A stretch of 64,000 nucleotides of DNA from Shinella sumterensis (GCF_004514425.2 NZ_MYFN02000006.1:183780-247779); one strand, 5' to 3'. Shown: positions 1 to 9,424, numbered from the stretch's first letter. The notes: generated by a model from the letters alone, not told the origin. Made by a program: numbers and translations.

Positions 1-128
1 ATTGTCCAGAGCATGGCGTGAACTCCCCCGCGCCGATAACATTCGGCCTCCCTAACAAACGAGGCTTGCGCCAGTTTTGCGTGTCGCTCGTCAAACGAGG
101 CCCGGGCCAAGCGGTTCCACCGGGCGGC

Positions 129-980
129 TCAGAAAGGACCGCGTCGCAGGGCCCGCCACATCCACCATTGCCGTCGCCACTGAGCCGGCTGCAGCACGCG
201 TTCGAGTGCGTCCGCACCGGCCTTTTCGGCAGCGTCGAGGATGTGCGGCACGAGCGCCACAGGCAGGAAGGCCGGGCGGTTGCCCGTCGAGACTCCACCC
301 GCCGCACGCGCCTTGGCCAGATGCTCCCGCCCCAGGCCCACAAAAGCCTCGATGGCGCGCCCGGCGGCGGCCTTGTCGTCTCCCCGCAGCAGCGCCTCCG
401 GCGACAGGCCCGTCGCCGCGAGCAGGTCCGCAGGCAGATAGACCTGACCACGCCGGCGATGGATGGGCAGCATCAGAAGCGCGCCGGCAACGGTCTGCGC
501 GACTCCGGCATGCCCTGCCGCGTCGGCCGACTTCGGCGCATTGACCGGATCGAGCACGAGGCTCGCAAGCTGGATGAGCGCCGAGGCCGTTTCGCCCGCA
601 TAGCCTTCGAACGCCGAACGGCTCTCCATCGGGTCGTTGTAGACGTCGAAGATGCGAGCCTCGATCATATCGGTCAGCACCGCGACCGGCAGATAATGAT
701 CCCGCACGCAGGCGAGAAGGCCCGCCGCCAGCGGGTTGGCCAGCGCATCGCCATCCGCCTGCCCCTCCAGAAGATCCCGCCACCATTGCAGGCGGATTTC
801 GCCCGGCAGTGCCTCGCGCACGACGTCGCGCACCCGTGCGAGCTCGGCATTGAAGGCATAGAGGGCGGCAAGCGCGCCACGCTTTTCAGCCGGCGCCAGA
901 AGGCAGGCGAGATAGCGGTCGCGATCGGTGTCGCGAAGCACCGCCAGGCAGTGCGCATAATGGGTATCGTTATCGCTCAC
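129..980 (-). CDS. Phytoene/squalene synthase family protein, NDUFAF6-like
   Basis: 283 residues from a GTG start; a GAGGCGG stretch lies about 10 bases upstream. It belongs to the trans-isoprenyl head-to-head synthase family: YAFNAELARVRD (41-52), a QWW motif (65-67) and FDVYND (111-116) fall where the family has its helices and Asp-rich regions. The DxxxD substrate motifs are poor. The order of motifs, from the PAEKR segment through YAFNAELARV to QWWRD, is the one I recall for mitochondrial NDUFAF6, a complex I assembly factor of the same fold. No carotenoid or hopanoid genes are nearby; instead it follows secDF and an NDUFAF3-like gene. A role in respiratory-complex assembly is therefore inferred rather than terpene synthesis. 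The family is sure, the function is not. Confidence 0.8.
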   Translation of the reverse strand: MSDNDTHYAHCLAVLRDTDRDRYLACLLAPAEKRGALAALYAFNAELARVRDVVREALPGEIRLQWWRDLLEGQADGDALANPLAAGLLACVRDHYLPVAVLTDMIEARIFDVYNDPMESRSAFEGYAGETASALIQLASLVLDPVNAPKSADAAGHAGVAQTVAGALLMLPIHRRRGQVYLPADLLAATGLSPEALLRGDDKAAAGRAIEAFVGLGREHLAKARAAGGVSTGNRPAFLPVALVPHILDAAEKAGADALERVLQPAQWRRQWWMWRALRRGPF

Positions 981-1001
981 GTCGAAAAACCGCCTCGTCC
1001 G

Positions 1002-1388
1002 TCACACGGCGATAAGCGCGGCGGCAACCGCACGGCTCTCCGCCAGCATGACATTGAACGTGCGCACGGCCGCACCCGTGCTCATCGGATCGGAACTGAT
1101 TCTGCGCTCCCGCAGGGCCGCCTTGATTTCCGGCGCAAGCGGGCGGATCTCCTTGCCGGTGCCGACAAGCAGGACCTCGATATCGCCGGCCTCGTCCAGC
1201 ACGCGCTGCAGGTCGTCCAGCGTCACCGGACTGCCATCCTGTTTGTCCCAGCCATGAATGCCCGAGGGCAGGCAGAGGATGGAGCCGCGGTGTGACATGT
1301 CGGCAAAACGGAAGCCACCATTGCCGTATGCATCAATCGGCGCGCGTCCGGGGAAGTGCGCCTCCCGTATTTCAATTCCCTTAGCCAT
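1002..1388 (-). CDS. Mth938-like (DUF498) protein, NDUFAF3 homologue
   Basis: 128 residues, full length for the Mth938/DUF498 family of small single-domain proteins. Visible family features are IDAYGNGGFRFADMSHRGSI near residues 18-37 and VLLVGTGKEIRPL near 73-85, the latter being the conserved glycine-turn region. Its ATG overlaps the secDF stop by 8 bases, so the two are translationally coupled. The human homologue NDUFAF3 is a complex I assembly factor, and linkage of this family to secDF in alphaproteobacteria is known. No enzymatic residues can be assigned. Confidence 0.85.
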   Translation of the reverse strand: MAKGIEIREAHFPGRAPIDAYGNGGFRFADMSHRGSILCLPSGIHGWDKQDGSPVTLDDLQRVLDEAGDIEVLLVGTGKEIRPLAPEIKAALRERRISSDPMSTGAAVRTFNVMLAESRAVAAALIAV

Positions 1389-3888
1389 TGGCTCCCGTCG
1401 CTTCCGGGGCCGTCACCGCACCGCCCTTGCCGGGGCGGTAGCGCTCCGGCCGCAGACGGAACAGGATGAGGATGGGCCCGGCAATGTAGATGGAGGATAT
1501 GGTGCCGACCGCCACGCCGAAGAGCAGCGTCAGCGCGAATGTGCGGATCGCCTCGCCGCCGAAGAGGGCAAGAGCGGCAAGCGCGATCAGCGTTGTCGCG
1601 GAGGTCAGGACCGTGCGCGACAATGTGCGATTGATCGCGTCGTCGATCAGGATCGGCAGCGGCATCTGCTTGAAGTGTCGGAGATTCTCGCGGATGCGGT
1701 CGTAAACGACCATCGTGTCGTTCAGCGAGTAGCCGGCGACCGTCAAGAGCGCGGCAACAGCGCTGATGTTGAACTCGATATTGGCGATGGCGAGGAAGCC
1801 GAGCGTGAAGAACACGTCATGCGCCAGCGCGATGACGGCGCCGATGGCGAAATGCCATTCGAAGCGCACCCAGATATAGGCGATCAGCGCGAGAAGCCCG
1901 GCGACGAAGCCGAGGGAGGCCGTATCGATCAACTCTCCCGATATCGACGGGCCGACAACCTCGACGCGGCGGAAATCGTAGTCGTCCTCAAGTTCACCGC
2001 GTGCGACGAGGACCGAGGTCTGCTCGGCGTTCTCGCCATCCCCTTGCGAGGTCAGCCGTACGATGGCGCGGCGCTCGTCCGCGCGTGTATCGACGGTCTG
2101 GATGGCGACGCCGGCATCGGCAAGGCGCGCGGAGATGTCGAACGGATCGGCCTTGCCCGATTTCGCCTGGACCTCGACCGCCGCGCCGCCGGTGAAATCG
2201 ATCCCGAGCCGCAGCTCGCCGAGCGCAAGCAGGCCCGCGATCACGAGCGACAGGGCGGCCGTCGCCAGGAAAACGGCATTGCGCACCGCCATGAAGCGGA
2301 GGTTCAGGCTGTCGAAAAATCCGCTGCGCACGCCTTTGGGAAGGCGCATGGCATGGCTGCGGCCGAGCCAGATGCGCACAAGGCGGTGTGTCAGCCCGAA
2401 TGTGGTGAACAGCGTCGCCACCATGCCGACGCCGACCGCCAGCGCGAAGCCGCGCACGGGCGCCGCCGACAAGAGGAACAGGACGGCGACGGCGATCAGC
2501 ATCGTCACCGACGCATCCAGAACCGTCGTGCGGGCGCGACCGAAACCGACCGACACCGCCTGCGACAACGGACGCCCGGCCTTTACCTCCTCGCGGATGC
2601 GTTCGAAGATCAGAACGCTCGCATCGACGGCAAGGCCGACGGTCAGCACGACGCCCGCGATCATGGAGAGGGAGATCGGCGCACCGATCAGCGCGAGCGC
2701 GGCGAATGTCAGCAGCACGTTGAAGAACAGCGCCAGCGACGCGATGACCCCGAGCACGCCGTAAAAGAACGTGATGAAGGCCACGACCGCCACGACGGCA
2801 ACGACGAGCGCCAGGGCGATGGAGCCGACCGACGTCGTGCCGAGTACCGGCTCGATCGATCGCTCCTCCAGAATGGTAAGCGCGGCCGGCAGCGGACCAC
2901 TGGCGACGATGCGGGCGAGGTTTGCCGCGCCTTCGGCATCGAAATCACCGGAAAGCCGGCCGACGCCATCGCTGATGGCGCCCTGGATCTGCGATGTCGA
3001 GATCACCTGTCCATCGAGCAGGATCGCGATCGTTCGGCCGGCGTTGTCGCGCGTGAAGGCGGCGAGCTTGTCGGCGGCTTCCTTGCGCAGCACGAATTCG
3101 ATGAAGGGTTCGCCATCTGCCGATGCCCGCGCAGATGCGACGTCGGCGGCGGTGAAAAGGTCATCCTGGCGCACGAGATAACCGGTCGGCGGTTCGTCGG
3201 CGGAATAGAGCACTTCGGAACCGGCAGGCGCGCCGTTCTCGATGGCCGTATTGACCGGCACGCTGTCGTCGATCAGGCGTGCAGAAAGCTTGCCGACGGT
3301 CGCCAGCATATCCTTCACGCGCTGCGGGTCGGTCAGACCGGGCATCGACACGACGATGCGGCCGCGGTCGCCGCGCCCCACGGTCAGCGCGGGAATATCC
3401 AGGCTCTCCACCCGCCGGCGCACGGCATCGACCGCGCCGAGCGATGCAGCCGCCACGGCTTCATCGACGGCGGCATCGGACAGCACGATGCTGAATTCGC
3501 CGTTTTCGCCGGTATTGAGCGTACCGAGCCCAAGGCTTTCAAGCGCCTGCCTTGCCCTATCGGCGTCGCCGGCTGCCGATATCGTCACATCGACCTGATC
3601 GTCAGCGCCGTTGAGATTGCCGTAGGGGATCTGCGCTGCCCGCAAGGCGTTGCCGATCGTCTCGACGGCACCACGCAGGCGCGCATCGACGATGTCGTCA
3701 CGGGAAATATCGAGAACGAGGCGGGAGCCGCCGGTCAGGTCCAGGCCCGGTTTCAGCCGATGCGCGGAGACCCAGTCCGGAAGGCCGGCCGCCATGCGGG
3801 CCGGCACAAGGCTCGGCAACAGGACGAGAAGGCTGGCCAGGAACGCGGACCAGAGAAGGAATGTTTTCCAGCGGGCGGATTGCTGCAT
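1381..3888 (-). CDS. secDF: Protein translocase subunit SecDF (fused SecD-SecF)
   Basis: 835 residues. This is the Sec accessory translocase that uses proton motive force to help pull proteins across the inner membrane. The SecD half begins with a membrane segment (about 10-28) and the P1-type motif GLDLTGGSRLVL (about 48-59). It ends in a five-helix membrane block containing GLAVDASVLIFERIREE. The SecF half starts near 540 and carries its own GIDFTGGAAVEVQ motif (about 560) and a second membrane block with AGYSLNDTMVVYDRIREN. The fused form is usual in Rhizobiales. yajC lies directly upstream and the DUF498 gene overlaps the 3' end, giving one operon. Confidence 0.97.
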   Translation of the reverse strand: MQQSARWKTFLLWSAFLASLLVLLPSLVPARMAAGLPDWVSAHRLKPGLDLTGGSRLVLDISRDDIVDARLRGAVETIGNALRAAQIPYGNLNGADDQVDVTISAAGDADRARQALESLGLGTLNTGENGEFSIVLSDAAVDEAVAAASLGAVDAVRRRVESLDIPALTVGRGDRGRIVVSMPGLTDPQRVKDMLATVGKLSARLIDDSVPVNTAIENGAPAGSEVLYSADEPPTGYLVRQDDLFTAADVASARASADGEPFIEFVLRKEAADKLAAFTRDNAGRTIAILLDGQVISTSQIQGAISDGVGRLSGDFDAEGAANLARIVASGPLPAALTILEERSIEPVLGTTSVGSIALALVVAVVAVVAFITFFYGVLGVIASLALFFNVLLTFAALALIGAPISLSMIAGVVLTVGLAVDASVLIFERIREEVKAGRPLSQAVSVGFGRARTTVLDASVTMLIAVAVLFLLSAAPVRGFALAVGVGMVATLFTTFGLTHRLVRIWLGRSHAMRLPKGVRSGFFDSLNLRFMAVRNAVFLATAALSLVIAGLLALGELRLGIDFTGGAAVEVQAKSGKADPFDISARLADAGVAIQTVDTRADERRAIVRLTSQGDGENAEQTSVLVARGELEDDYDFRRVEVVGPSISGELIDTASLGFVAGLLALIAYIWVRFEWHFAIGAVIALAHDVFFTLGFLAIANIEFNISAVAALLTVAGYSLNDTMVVYDRIRENLRHFKQMPLPILIDDAINRTLSRTVLTSATTLIALAALALFGGEAIRTFALTLLFGVAVGTISSIYIAGPILILFRLRPERYRPGKGGAVTAPEATGANG

Positions 3889-3975
3889 TGCGATCTCGAC
3901 AAAAACGGCGCCAGCGCCGCTGAAAACCAGTCGGGCCGCAGGCCGAGGTTACCCTCGGCCGAACGGCAAGCCAAG

Positions 3976-4314
3976 TCATTCCTTGACGGGTTCGCCCTTG
4001 ACGCGGACTTCGCTGACGCCGCTGCGCACGACGCGCACCTTGATGCCTTCTGCGATTTCGACTTCGAGCTCGCTGTCGTCGACGACCTTGGTCACCTTGC
4101 CGACAATGCCACCGCCCGTGACGACCTGGTCGCCGCGGCGGATGTTCTTCAGAAGCTCTTCGCGACGCTTCATGGCTGCACGCTGCGGGCGGATGATGAG
4201 GAAATACATCACCACGAAGATCAGCAGGAACGGGAGGATAGACATCAGGATGTCTGCACCGCCTGCTGAACCGCCGGGTGCCGCCGTCTGGGCGAAGGCC
4301 TCGGTAATGAACAT
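3976..4314 (-). CDS. yajC: Preprotein translocase subunit YajC
   Basis: 112 residues, normal for YajC. There is one membrane segment at about 24-44 followed by the family signature IIRPQRAAMKRREELLKNI. The cytoplasmic SH3-like part has GDQVVTGGGIVGKV. YajC associates with SecDF in the holotranslocon. The gene lies 87 bases upstream of secDF in the same direction. The region 4315-4496 upstream must carry the divergent promoters for this operon and for the DUF815 ATPase. Confidence 0.96.
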   Translation of the reverse strand: MFITEAFAQTAAPGGSAGGADILMSILPFLLIFVVMYFLIIRPQRAAMKRREELLKNIRRGDQVVTGGGIVGKVTKVVDDSELEVEIAEGIKVRVVRSGVSEVRVKGEPVKE

Positions 4315-4496
4315 CAGCTACTCCTTGAAAACTTGGATTTATAAGGCCTGTAGACCCATTTCGGATGCCGGAATATAGGCAAGCACACATCCAATGCAAC
4401 ACACGAGACCGAGAAGCTCTCGTTTTTCAAGTGTTTTCCCCCTTTTCGCCCCCCTTCCCGCCATGCTACCCGGCAGAGAGCATGAGGAGAGACACA

Positions 4497-5366
4497 GTGC
4501 AGGAAGATCACGTCAAGCTTCTGCTGGCCGAAATCGGCCGCATCAATGCAACGCTGGAGCGCCTTGCCGGCCCGGCGCCCGCCGTCAACGACTGGAATGC
4601 GGCCGACGTCTTCGTCTGGTCGCCCGCGCGTCTCCAGGTGCAGCCGGTGAAGCGCCCCAACCGCATCGACATAGATCTTATCCGCGGCGTCGATCATGTT
4701 CGTGACATTCTCGTCGACAACACGGTGCGCTTCGCACGCGGCCTTCCGGCCAACAACGTGCTGTTGTGGGGCGCACGCGGCATGGGCAAGTCCTCCTTGG
4801 TCAAGTCTGTCCATGCGCTGGCGGCAAGGGAGACCGGCAGCAACCTGAAGCTCATCGAGGTGCACCGCGAAGACATCGCCAGCCTGCCCGCGCTGATGGA
4901 CATCCTCAAGGAAGCGCCCCATCCGGTCATCATCTTCTGCGACGACCTGTCCTTCGACCATGACGACACGTCCTACAAGTCGCTGAAGGCGGCGCTGGAC
5001 GGCGGTGTCGAGGGCCGGCAGGACAATGTCCTGCTTTACGCCACCTCCAACCGGCGCCACCTCCTGCCCCGCGACATGATGGAAAACGAGCAGTCCACGG
5101 CGATCAACCCGTCGGAAGCCGTCGAGGAGAAAGTCTCCCTTTCCGATCGCTTCGGGCTATGGCTCGGCTTCTACAAATGCAGCCAGGCGGAATATCTCGA
5201 GATGATCGACGGCTATGCGAGCCACTACACGCTCGACATCCCGGTGGAACAACTTCACGCGGAGGCACTGGAATGGGCAACCACGCGCGGCTCCCGCTCC
5301 GGGCGCGTGGCCTGGCAGTATGTCCAGGATCTTGCCGGGCGTCTCGGCAAGCCGCTCAACCGCTGA
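4497..5366 (+). CDS. DUF815 family AAA+ ATPase
   Basis: 289 residues from GTG 4497. This start has AGGAGA about 6 bases upstream, whereas the in-frame ATG at 4482 has no good site. The protein is a predicted ATP-binding protein of the DUF815 family. Walker A is GARGMGKSS at about 91-99, Walker B is IIFCDDLSFD near 145, and a sensor-1-like LLYATSNRR follows near 180. The C-terminal lid contains the family segment GSRSGRVAWQYVQDLAGR. Cellular role is unknown. It is divergent from yajC and convergent with the LysM/M23 gene, with a strong terminator just after its stop. Confidence 0.88.
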   Translation: MQEDHVKLLLAEIGRINATLERLAGPAPAVNDWNAADVFVWSPARLQVQPVKRPNRIDIDLIRGVDHVRDILVDNTVRFARGLPANNVLLWGARGMGKSSLVKSVHALAARETGSNLKLIEVHREDIASLPALMDILKEAPHPVIIFCDDLSFDHDDTSYKSLKAALDGGVEGRQDNVLLYATSNRRHLLPRDMMENEQSTAINPSEAVEEKVSLSDRFGLWLGFYKCSQAEYLEMIDGYASHYTLDIPVEQLHAEALEWATTRGSRSGRVAWQYVQDLAGRLGKPLNR

Positions 5367-5383
5367 AACCACCTCAATGACGA

Positions 5384-5416
5384 AAGGGCGGTCCCCTAGG
5401 AACCGCCCTTCTTTTT
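5384..5416 (+). terminator. Intrinsic terminator of the DUF815 gene
   Basis: Nine-base arms AAGGGCGGT (5384-5392) and ACCGCCCTT (5402-5410) are followed by CTTTTTAT on the plus strand. It lies between two convergent genes. The minus-strand side has no T tract, so it works for the plus-strand gene only. Confidence 0.88.
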
Positions 5417-5435
5417 ATCGGCGATGTCCGCCCGC

Positions 5436-6995
5436 CTATTCCAGATAGGTCATCGGGTTGACCGGGGTCGCGTTCTTGCGCACCTCGAAGTGAACCTTCG
5501 GGCGGGTGGCGCTGCCGCTCATGCCCGAGGTCGCGACGGTCTGGCCGCGCTGGATCTTCTGGCCGCGCTGCACGTTGAGGTCGCCGGCATGGCCGTAGAC
5601 GGTAACGGTGCCGTCGTCGTGGCGGACGAGAACCGCGTTGCCGAGTTCCTTCAGGCTGCTGCCGGCATAGATGACCACGCCATTCTCAGCCGCCTTGATC
5701 GGCGTGCCCTCGGGCACCGAGATATCGATACCGTCGTTGCGGCTGCCGTTGACGTTGGAGCCATAGCCGGCAATGACCGCGCCGCGAACCGGCCAGCGAT
5801 ACTTGCCGATGCCAGTCGATTCGGGCGCTTCGTCCGTCACGTCAGACTTCTGCGTCACCTCGGCGACCGAGACGGTCTTGACCGGCGCCTTGTAGGACTC
5901 CGGCTTCTTCTCCGCCGTCTCGACCTTCTTTTCCTTGACCGGAACGGAGGCCGTCGTCGTCTTGTCCGTCGTTGTCTCGACGGCCGCGCCGCCCGCCGGG
6001 ATCACCAGCTTCTGGCCGATGCGGATCGCGGCGGTATCGATGCCGTTCGCCTTTTTCAGGGCGTCGACCGACACGCCATTGCTGCGGGCGATCTTGGCGA
6101 GCGAATCGCCGGGCTTGACCTCATAGCCGCCTGTGCCTTCGCCGGCATTGGCGAGGTTGGTGTTGGCCTGATCGGCTTCGGACTTCACCTTGTCGCGCTT
6201 CGACGTGCCGGGCAGGATGGCAACGTTCTGTTCCGTCTTGCGCTCGGGCGTCGGCAGCTTGTTGTCGACCTTCAGCGTGTGGTCCGTCGCGGCCTTGGCA
6301 GCGCTTGCCGTGGTGCTGAAGGTCGGGATGATGATCCGCTGGCCGGGCTCGGCGTCGGTCGAACGCTTCAGTCCGTTTGCGGCAAGGATTTCCTTCTCCG
6401 GCACGCCATAACGGTTGGCGAGCGTCTTCACGCTTTCGCCCTGGCGCAGCATGACGACCGGGGCATTGTTCGTCGACCAGCCGGCCTTGGCCTTCTGCAC
6501 GGTTCCGGTCGAGAGCGTATCCGTATTGTCGGCAACCGCTTTTGCCTGTCGCTGCCCACCGAAGGTCTCGCGCTCGGCCGGCCGGGTGCCGCCATCCGTG
6601 GGGTCGCTGAGCGAACCGCGTTGAACGGTCATCGGTGTCGTCGCCAGACGCGAACCCGAGCCGGTCGTCGTTGATGTGTTGATGGGATCGTAGGAAACGC
6701 CGCCCTGATCCGGGAAGGGCTGGTTGAGCGCCTGATCACGGGTTCCCATCTGATTTGCCGATGCGAACTGTTCCTGACCGTTGCCGACCGTTCCGCGAGG
6801 CACGACGCTGTTGCTGCCAAACAGCGTGCGGCGCGGAACCGAACTGGTCGTCATGTTGTCCTGCCCGGAGCTGGAAAACAGACCGCCAAAACGGGACGCA
6901 TCCGAGCTGCACCCGGTTGCGACACTGGCCAGCAGGGCTGCTGCAATAAGGCGGGTCGCGGTCCTGCCAAAACTCGGCGATACACTCTGACGCAT
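5436..6995 (-). CDS. NlpD-like lipoprotein with two LysM domains and a degenerate LytM (M23) domain
   Basis: 519 residues from ATG 6995; the longer reading begins at a TTG and is less likely. The N-terminus has arginine, a hydrophobic stretch and a lipobox ending in ATGC, so it is a predicted lipoprotein. Two LysM domains lie at about 160-205 and 290-335, separated by Thr/Ala-rich linkers. The C-terminal LytM/M23 domain spans about 395-515. The first zinc-ligand histidine of active M23 enzymes is replaced: the sequence reads NDGIDIS. The HFEVR end of the domain is kept. E. coli NlpD has the same kind of loss and activates amidases instead of cutting peptidoglycan, so an amidase-activator role at the septum is inferred. 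Confidence 0.88.
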   Translation of the reverse strand: MRQSVSPSFGRTATRLIAAALLASVATGCSSDASRFGGLFSSSGQDNMTTSSVPRRTLFGSNSVVPRGTVGNGQEQFASANQMGTRDQALNQPFPDQGGVSYDPINTSTTTGSGSRLATTPMTVQRGSLSDPTDGGTRPAERETFGGQRQAKAVADNTDTLSTGTVQKAKAGWSTNNAPVVMLRQGESVKTLANRYGVPEKEILAANGLKRSTDAEPGQRIIIPTFSTTASAAKAATDHTLKVDNKLPTPERKTEQNVAILPGTSKRDKVKSEADQANTNLANAGEGTGGYEVKPGDSLAKIARSNGVSVDALKKANGIDTAAIRIGQKLVIPAGGAAVETTTDKTTTASVPVKEKKVETAEKKPESYKAPVKTVSVAEVTQKSDVTDEAPESTGIGKYRWPVRGAVIAGYGSNVNGSRNDGIDISVPEGTPIKAAENGVVIYAGSSLKELGNAVLVRHDDGTVTVYGHAGDLNVQRGQKIQRGQTVATSGMSGSATRPKVHFEVRKNATPVNPMTYLE

Positions 6996-7134
6996 GAGAC
7001 TACCCAATCGGTACGCTACTTGAAGTGAACCGATTAAAGCGCGTTAGAGTTACTGCCCGGTTAAGGCCGGCTTATCCGCGAAGGTTTTTTGATGAATTGA
7101 TAACCATGGCGCAAGGTCGGAAGCGCCGGCGGCG

Positions 7135-7740
7135 TCAGAAGCCGGCCGCGTACATGCTGTCGGCGCGGGAAATACGCGCGCCGATATGGGCACCATTCTC
7201 GATGGCGCCCTGGCCCGGCTGCAGGATCGCGGAGATGGGCGTCGCGCGCCGCGCCGCGCCTTCGATGACCGCTTCTGGTTCGCTCATGTCGAGCGCGCTT
7301 TCATTATAGGCGATGGCCCGCAGGGCAGACACGGCGGCCTCGCGTGTTCCCAGATAGCGGGCGCTGCGCTGGTCCTGCGCCGGCATGCTGTCGAAATATT
7401 CGATATAGGCGCGGTAGTAGGCCTTGCGGTCGCCGGCATCGAGGAAATGGCCGTAGGCGCCGTATTCACGGGCCTCCAGTGCGGCTGTATCCAGGTTGTT
7501 GCGCTCGGCATCCGTCAAGGCCGGCTGGCTGTGGACCGCCTCTTCCTTGGCGACGCTGAGGACGAGAAGCGCATCGACCGAAAGGCCGACATGGGATGAG
7601 GGATCAGTCGTGCCGCCCGCGAGATTCGCTGACGATGCGGTCTCGGTGGCATCCTCGGCGACTTTTCCCGCCGCCTTGGTCGCGAGATAAGCGAGCCCCT
7701 CATGCGTCGAGCCGCTGGCTATCCTGTTTGAGACGTACAT
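7135..7740 (-). CDS. Conserved hypothetical protein
   Basis: 201 residues from ATG 7740, which has GGAGAG about 6 bases upstream; the ATG at 7752 lacks a site. I do not recognise a family. The protein is acidic and Ala-rich with many short helices, and has no signal peptide or membrane segment. The centre (about 90-150) is rich in Tyr, Arg and Asp (AREYGAYGHFLDAGDRKAYY). It lies between the pcm and NlpD-like genes on the same strand, but 246 bases downstream of pcm, so it may have its own promoter. Confidence 0.7.
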   Translation of the reverse strand: MYVSNRIASGSTHEGLAYLATKAAGKVAEDATETASSANLAGGTTDPSSHVGLSVDALLVLSVAKEEAVHSQPALTDAERNNLDTAALEAREYGAYGHFLDAGDRKAYYRAYIEYFDSMPAQDQRSARYLGTREAAVSALRAIAYNESALDMSEPEAVIEGAARRATPISAILQPGQGAIENGAHIGARISRADSMYAAGF

Positions 7741-7986
7741 TTCCCTCTCCATCGGAATGGCCGGAAAGGTTGGAAAACCGGCATCCTGCGTGGAAACTGC
7801 TGCTTCGTTACCGGCCTACGCGCCGAAGCTTGCGCGAAACTTACGTCGGTTAACAAATGGTTAACGTTGCACTTTTCGGGACGGCCGGAAGGAAGGCGCA
7901 CAGAAACGCGCGCGACAACGCGAAAAACCGCCGAAACGACTCGGCCGGTAACGCAGGCATGGAAGCAGGATAAAACGTTCGGGCGC

Positions 7987-8643
7987 TCAGAGCGCCTGCG
8001 CCATCATCGGAACGATGGGCAGATAGGGCACCGCAAAGAGATCCTCACGGTCGAAGCGGCTGCCGGTCTTGGTGAGCTTCAGCATGCGACACTCGGTTTC
8101 ACTGACCATGGCGGGCGCGATGAGAACGCCGCCGGAGACGAGCTGCTCGGCGAAGAAGCGCGGCAGGGCGGGAAAGGCGGCGGTGACGAGGATGCGGTCG
8201 AAGGTGCCCTCGCCCGGCATGCCGTTGCTGCCATCGGCCTGGCGGACGATGACGTTGCGGGTGCCCGCCTTTTCGATGGCCTGCTGGGCGTTCGTGACCA
8301 GCGTCCGGTAGCGGTCGATGGTCAGCACGCGCTCCGTCAGGCGCCCCATCACGGCGGCGGTGAAGCCGCTGCCGGTGCCGACTTCCAGCACGCGCTGCCC
8401 GGCCTTGAGGTTCAGAATGTGCAGCAGGCGCACGGCGAGATCGATGCCTTCGGCGAAGGAGCCGCATTCGAGCGGCAGCAGGCGGCTCGAATAGGCATCG
8501 CCGGCAAACTGCGGGGGAACGAAGAGCGTGCGCGGCGTCTGCTCCACGGCTGTCAGGAGTTCGAGATTGTTGATGCCCTCCCCCCGCAGGCGCAGCGCCA
8601 GCGCAGCAAAACCTTCCTTCTCGATCACCCGTCCCGTGCTCAA
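7987..8643 (-). CDS. pcm: Protein-L-isoaspartate O-methyltransferase family, divergent
   Basis: 218 residues from a TTG start whose bases overlap the surE stop (TTGA); GTG 8628 is an alternative. PCMT methylates isoaspartyl residues for repair, using S-adenosylmethionine. The cofactor motif [18 protein letters not shown] is clear near residue 85, and the family regions around [10 protein letters not shown] and [13 protein letters not shown] follow. The usual substrate-side motif before the cofactor loop (CGQT-type followed by Ser-x-Pro) reads ECGSFAEG here, so key polar residues are changed. Linkage to surE is standard for pcm. The fold is sure; isoaspartate repair activity is less so. Confidence 0.88.
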   Translation of the reverse strand: MSTGRVIEKEGFAALALRLRGEGINNLELLTAVEQTPRTLFVPPQFAGDAYSSRLLPLECGSFAEGIDLAVRLLHILNLKAGQRVLEVGTGSGFTAAVMGRLTERVLTIDRYRTLVTNAQQAIEKAGTRNVIVRQADGSNGMPGEGTFDRILVTAAFPALPRFFAEQLVSGGVLIAPAMVSETECRMLKLTKTGSRFDREDLFAVPYLPIVPMMAQAL

Positions 8644-9410
8644 TCGGCATCCTCACTGATCAGGGCGCGCTTCACGCGGTCCAGTACCGTATAGTCCGTC
8701 AGGTCGAGCTTGAGCGGCGTGACGGAAATCTTGTGGTTCTTCACCGCATGGATATCGGTGCCCGCGCGGAAATCGCCCTTCCGCTCGCCGAAGCGCAGCC
8801 AGTAATAGGGAAAGCCGCGGCCGTCGGCGCGCTCGTCGATGGTCAGCCCGAAATCGAGCTTGCCCTGGCTCGTCACTTCGACGCCCTGGAGTTCCTTCGG
8901 CGCGCAATTCGGGAAGTTGAGGTTAAAGAACGTCCAGTCCGGGAGCTCGACATCCATCAGCTGGCGAATGAGCTTGGGCGCAAAGGTCTCGGCAACCTCC
9001 CATGGCACGATCCGGCCAGTGGCGTGGTTGTAGGCCTGGCTGAGCGCGATCGACTTGATGCCCTGAAGCGTGCCCTCGATGGCGCCGGCGATGGTGCCGG
9101 AATAGGTGACGTCGTCAGCCATGTTGGCGCCGGCGTTGACGCCAGACAGAACGAGATCCGGCTTTTCGTCAAGCACCTCGCGCACGCCCATGATGACGCA
9201 ATCGGTCGGCGTGCCGCGCAGCGCGAAACGCTTCTCATCGATCTTCCGGAGCCGCAGCGGCTCGGAGAGCGTAAGAGAATGGGCAAGGCCGCTCTGGTCG
9301 GTCTCCGGCGCGACGACCCAGACGTCGTCGGTCAGTTCGCGCGCGATCCTTTCGAGAGCCGCCAGGCCCTCGGCGTGGATACCGTCGTCGTTCGTCAGGA
9401 GAATGCGCAT
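8640..9410 (-). CDS. surE: 5'/3'-nucleotidase SurE
   Basis: 256 residues from ATG 9410; an upstream in-frame GTG (9422) only extends a non-conserved lead. SurE is a metal-dependent phosphatase acting on nucleoside monophosphates, linked to stationary-phase survival. The N-terminal [13 protein letters not shown] carries the paired Asp metal ligands, and [18 protein letters not shown] (about 95-112) carries the conserved Asn. GLAHSLTL near residue 41 matches the family Ser site. It is 14 bases from serS and overlaps pcm, so it is part of the tat-serS-surE-pcm operon. Confidence 0.97.
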   Translation of the reverse strand: MRILLTNDDGIHAEGLAALERIARELTDDVWVVAPETDQSGLAHSLTLSEPLRLRKIDEKRFALRGTPTDCVIMGVREVLDEKPDLVLSGVNAGANMADDVTYSGTIAGAIEGTLQGIKSIALSQAYNHATGRIVPWEVAETFAPKLIRQLMDVELPDWTFFNLNFPNCAPKELQGVEVTSQGKLDFGLTIDERADGRGFPYYWLRFGERKGDFRAGTDIHAVKNHKISVTPLKLDLTDYTVLDRVKRALISEDAD

Positions 9411-9424
9411 GCCCCGTCCCACCC

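Noticed and set aside
1258..4269. Long open frame of 1,003 codons on the plus strand opposite secDF
   Set aside because: It is antisense to a clear SecDF gene, is composed of Arg/Asp/Gly/His-rich sequence typical of high-GC shadow frames, and has no family features.
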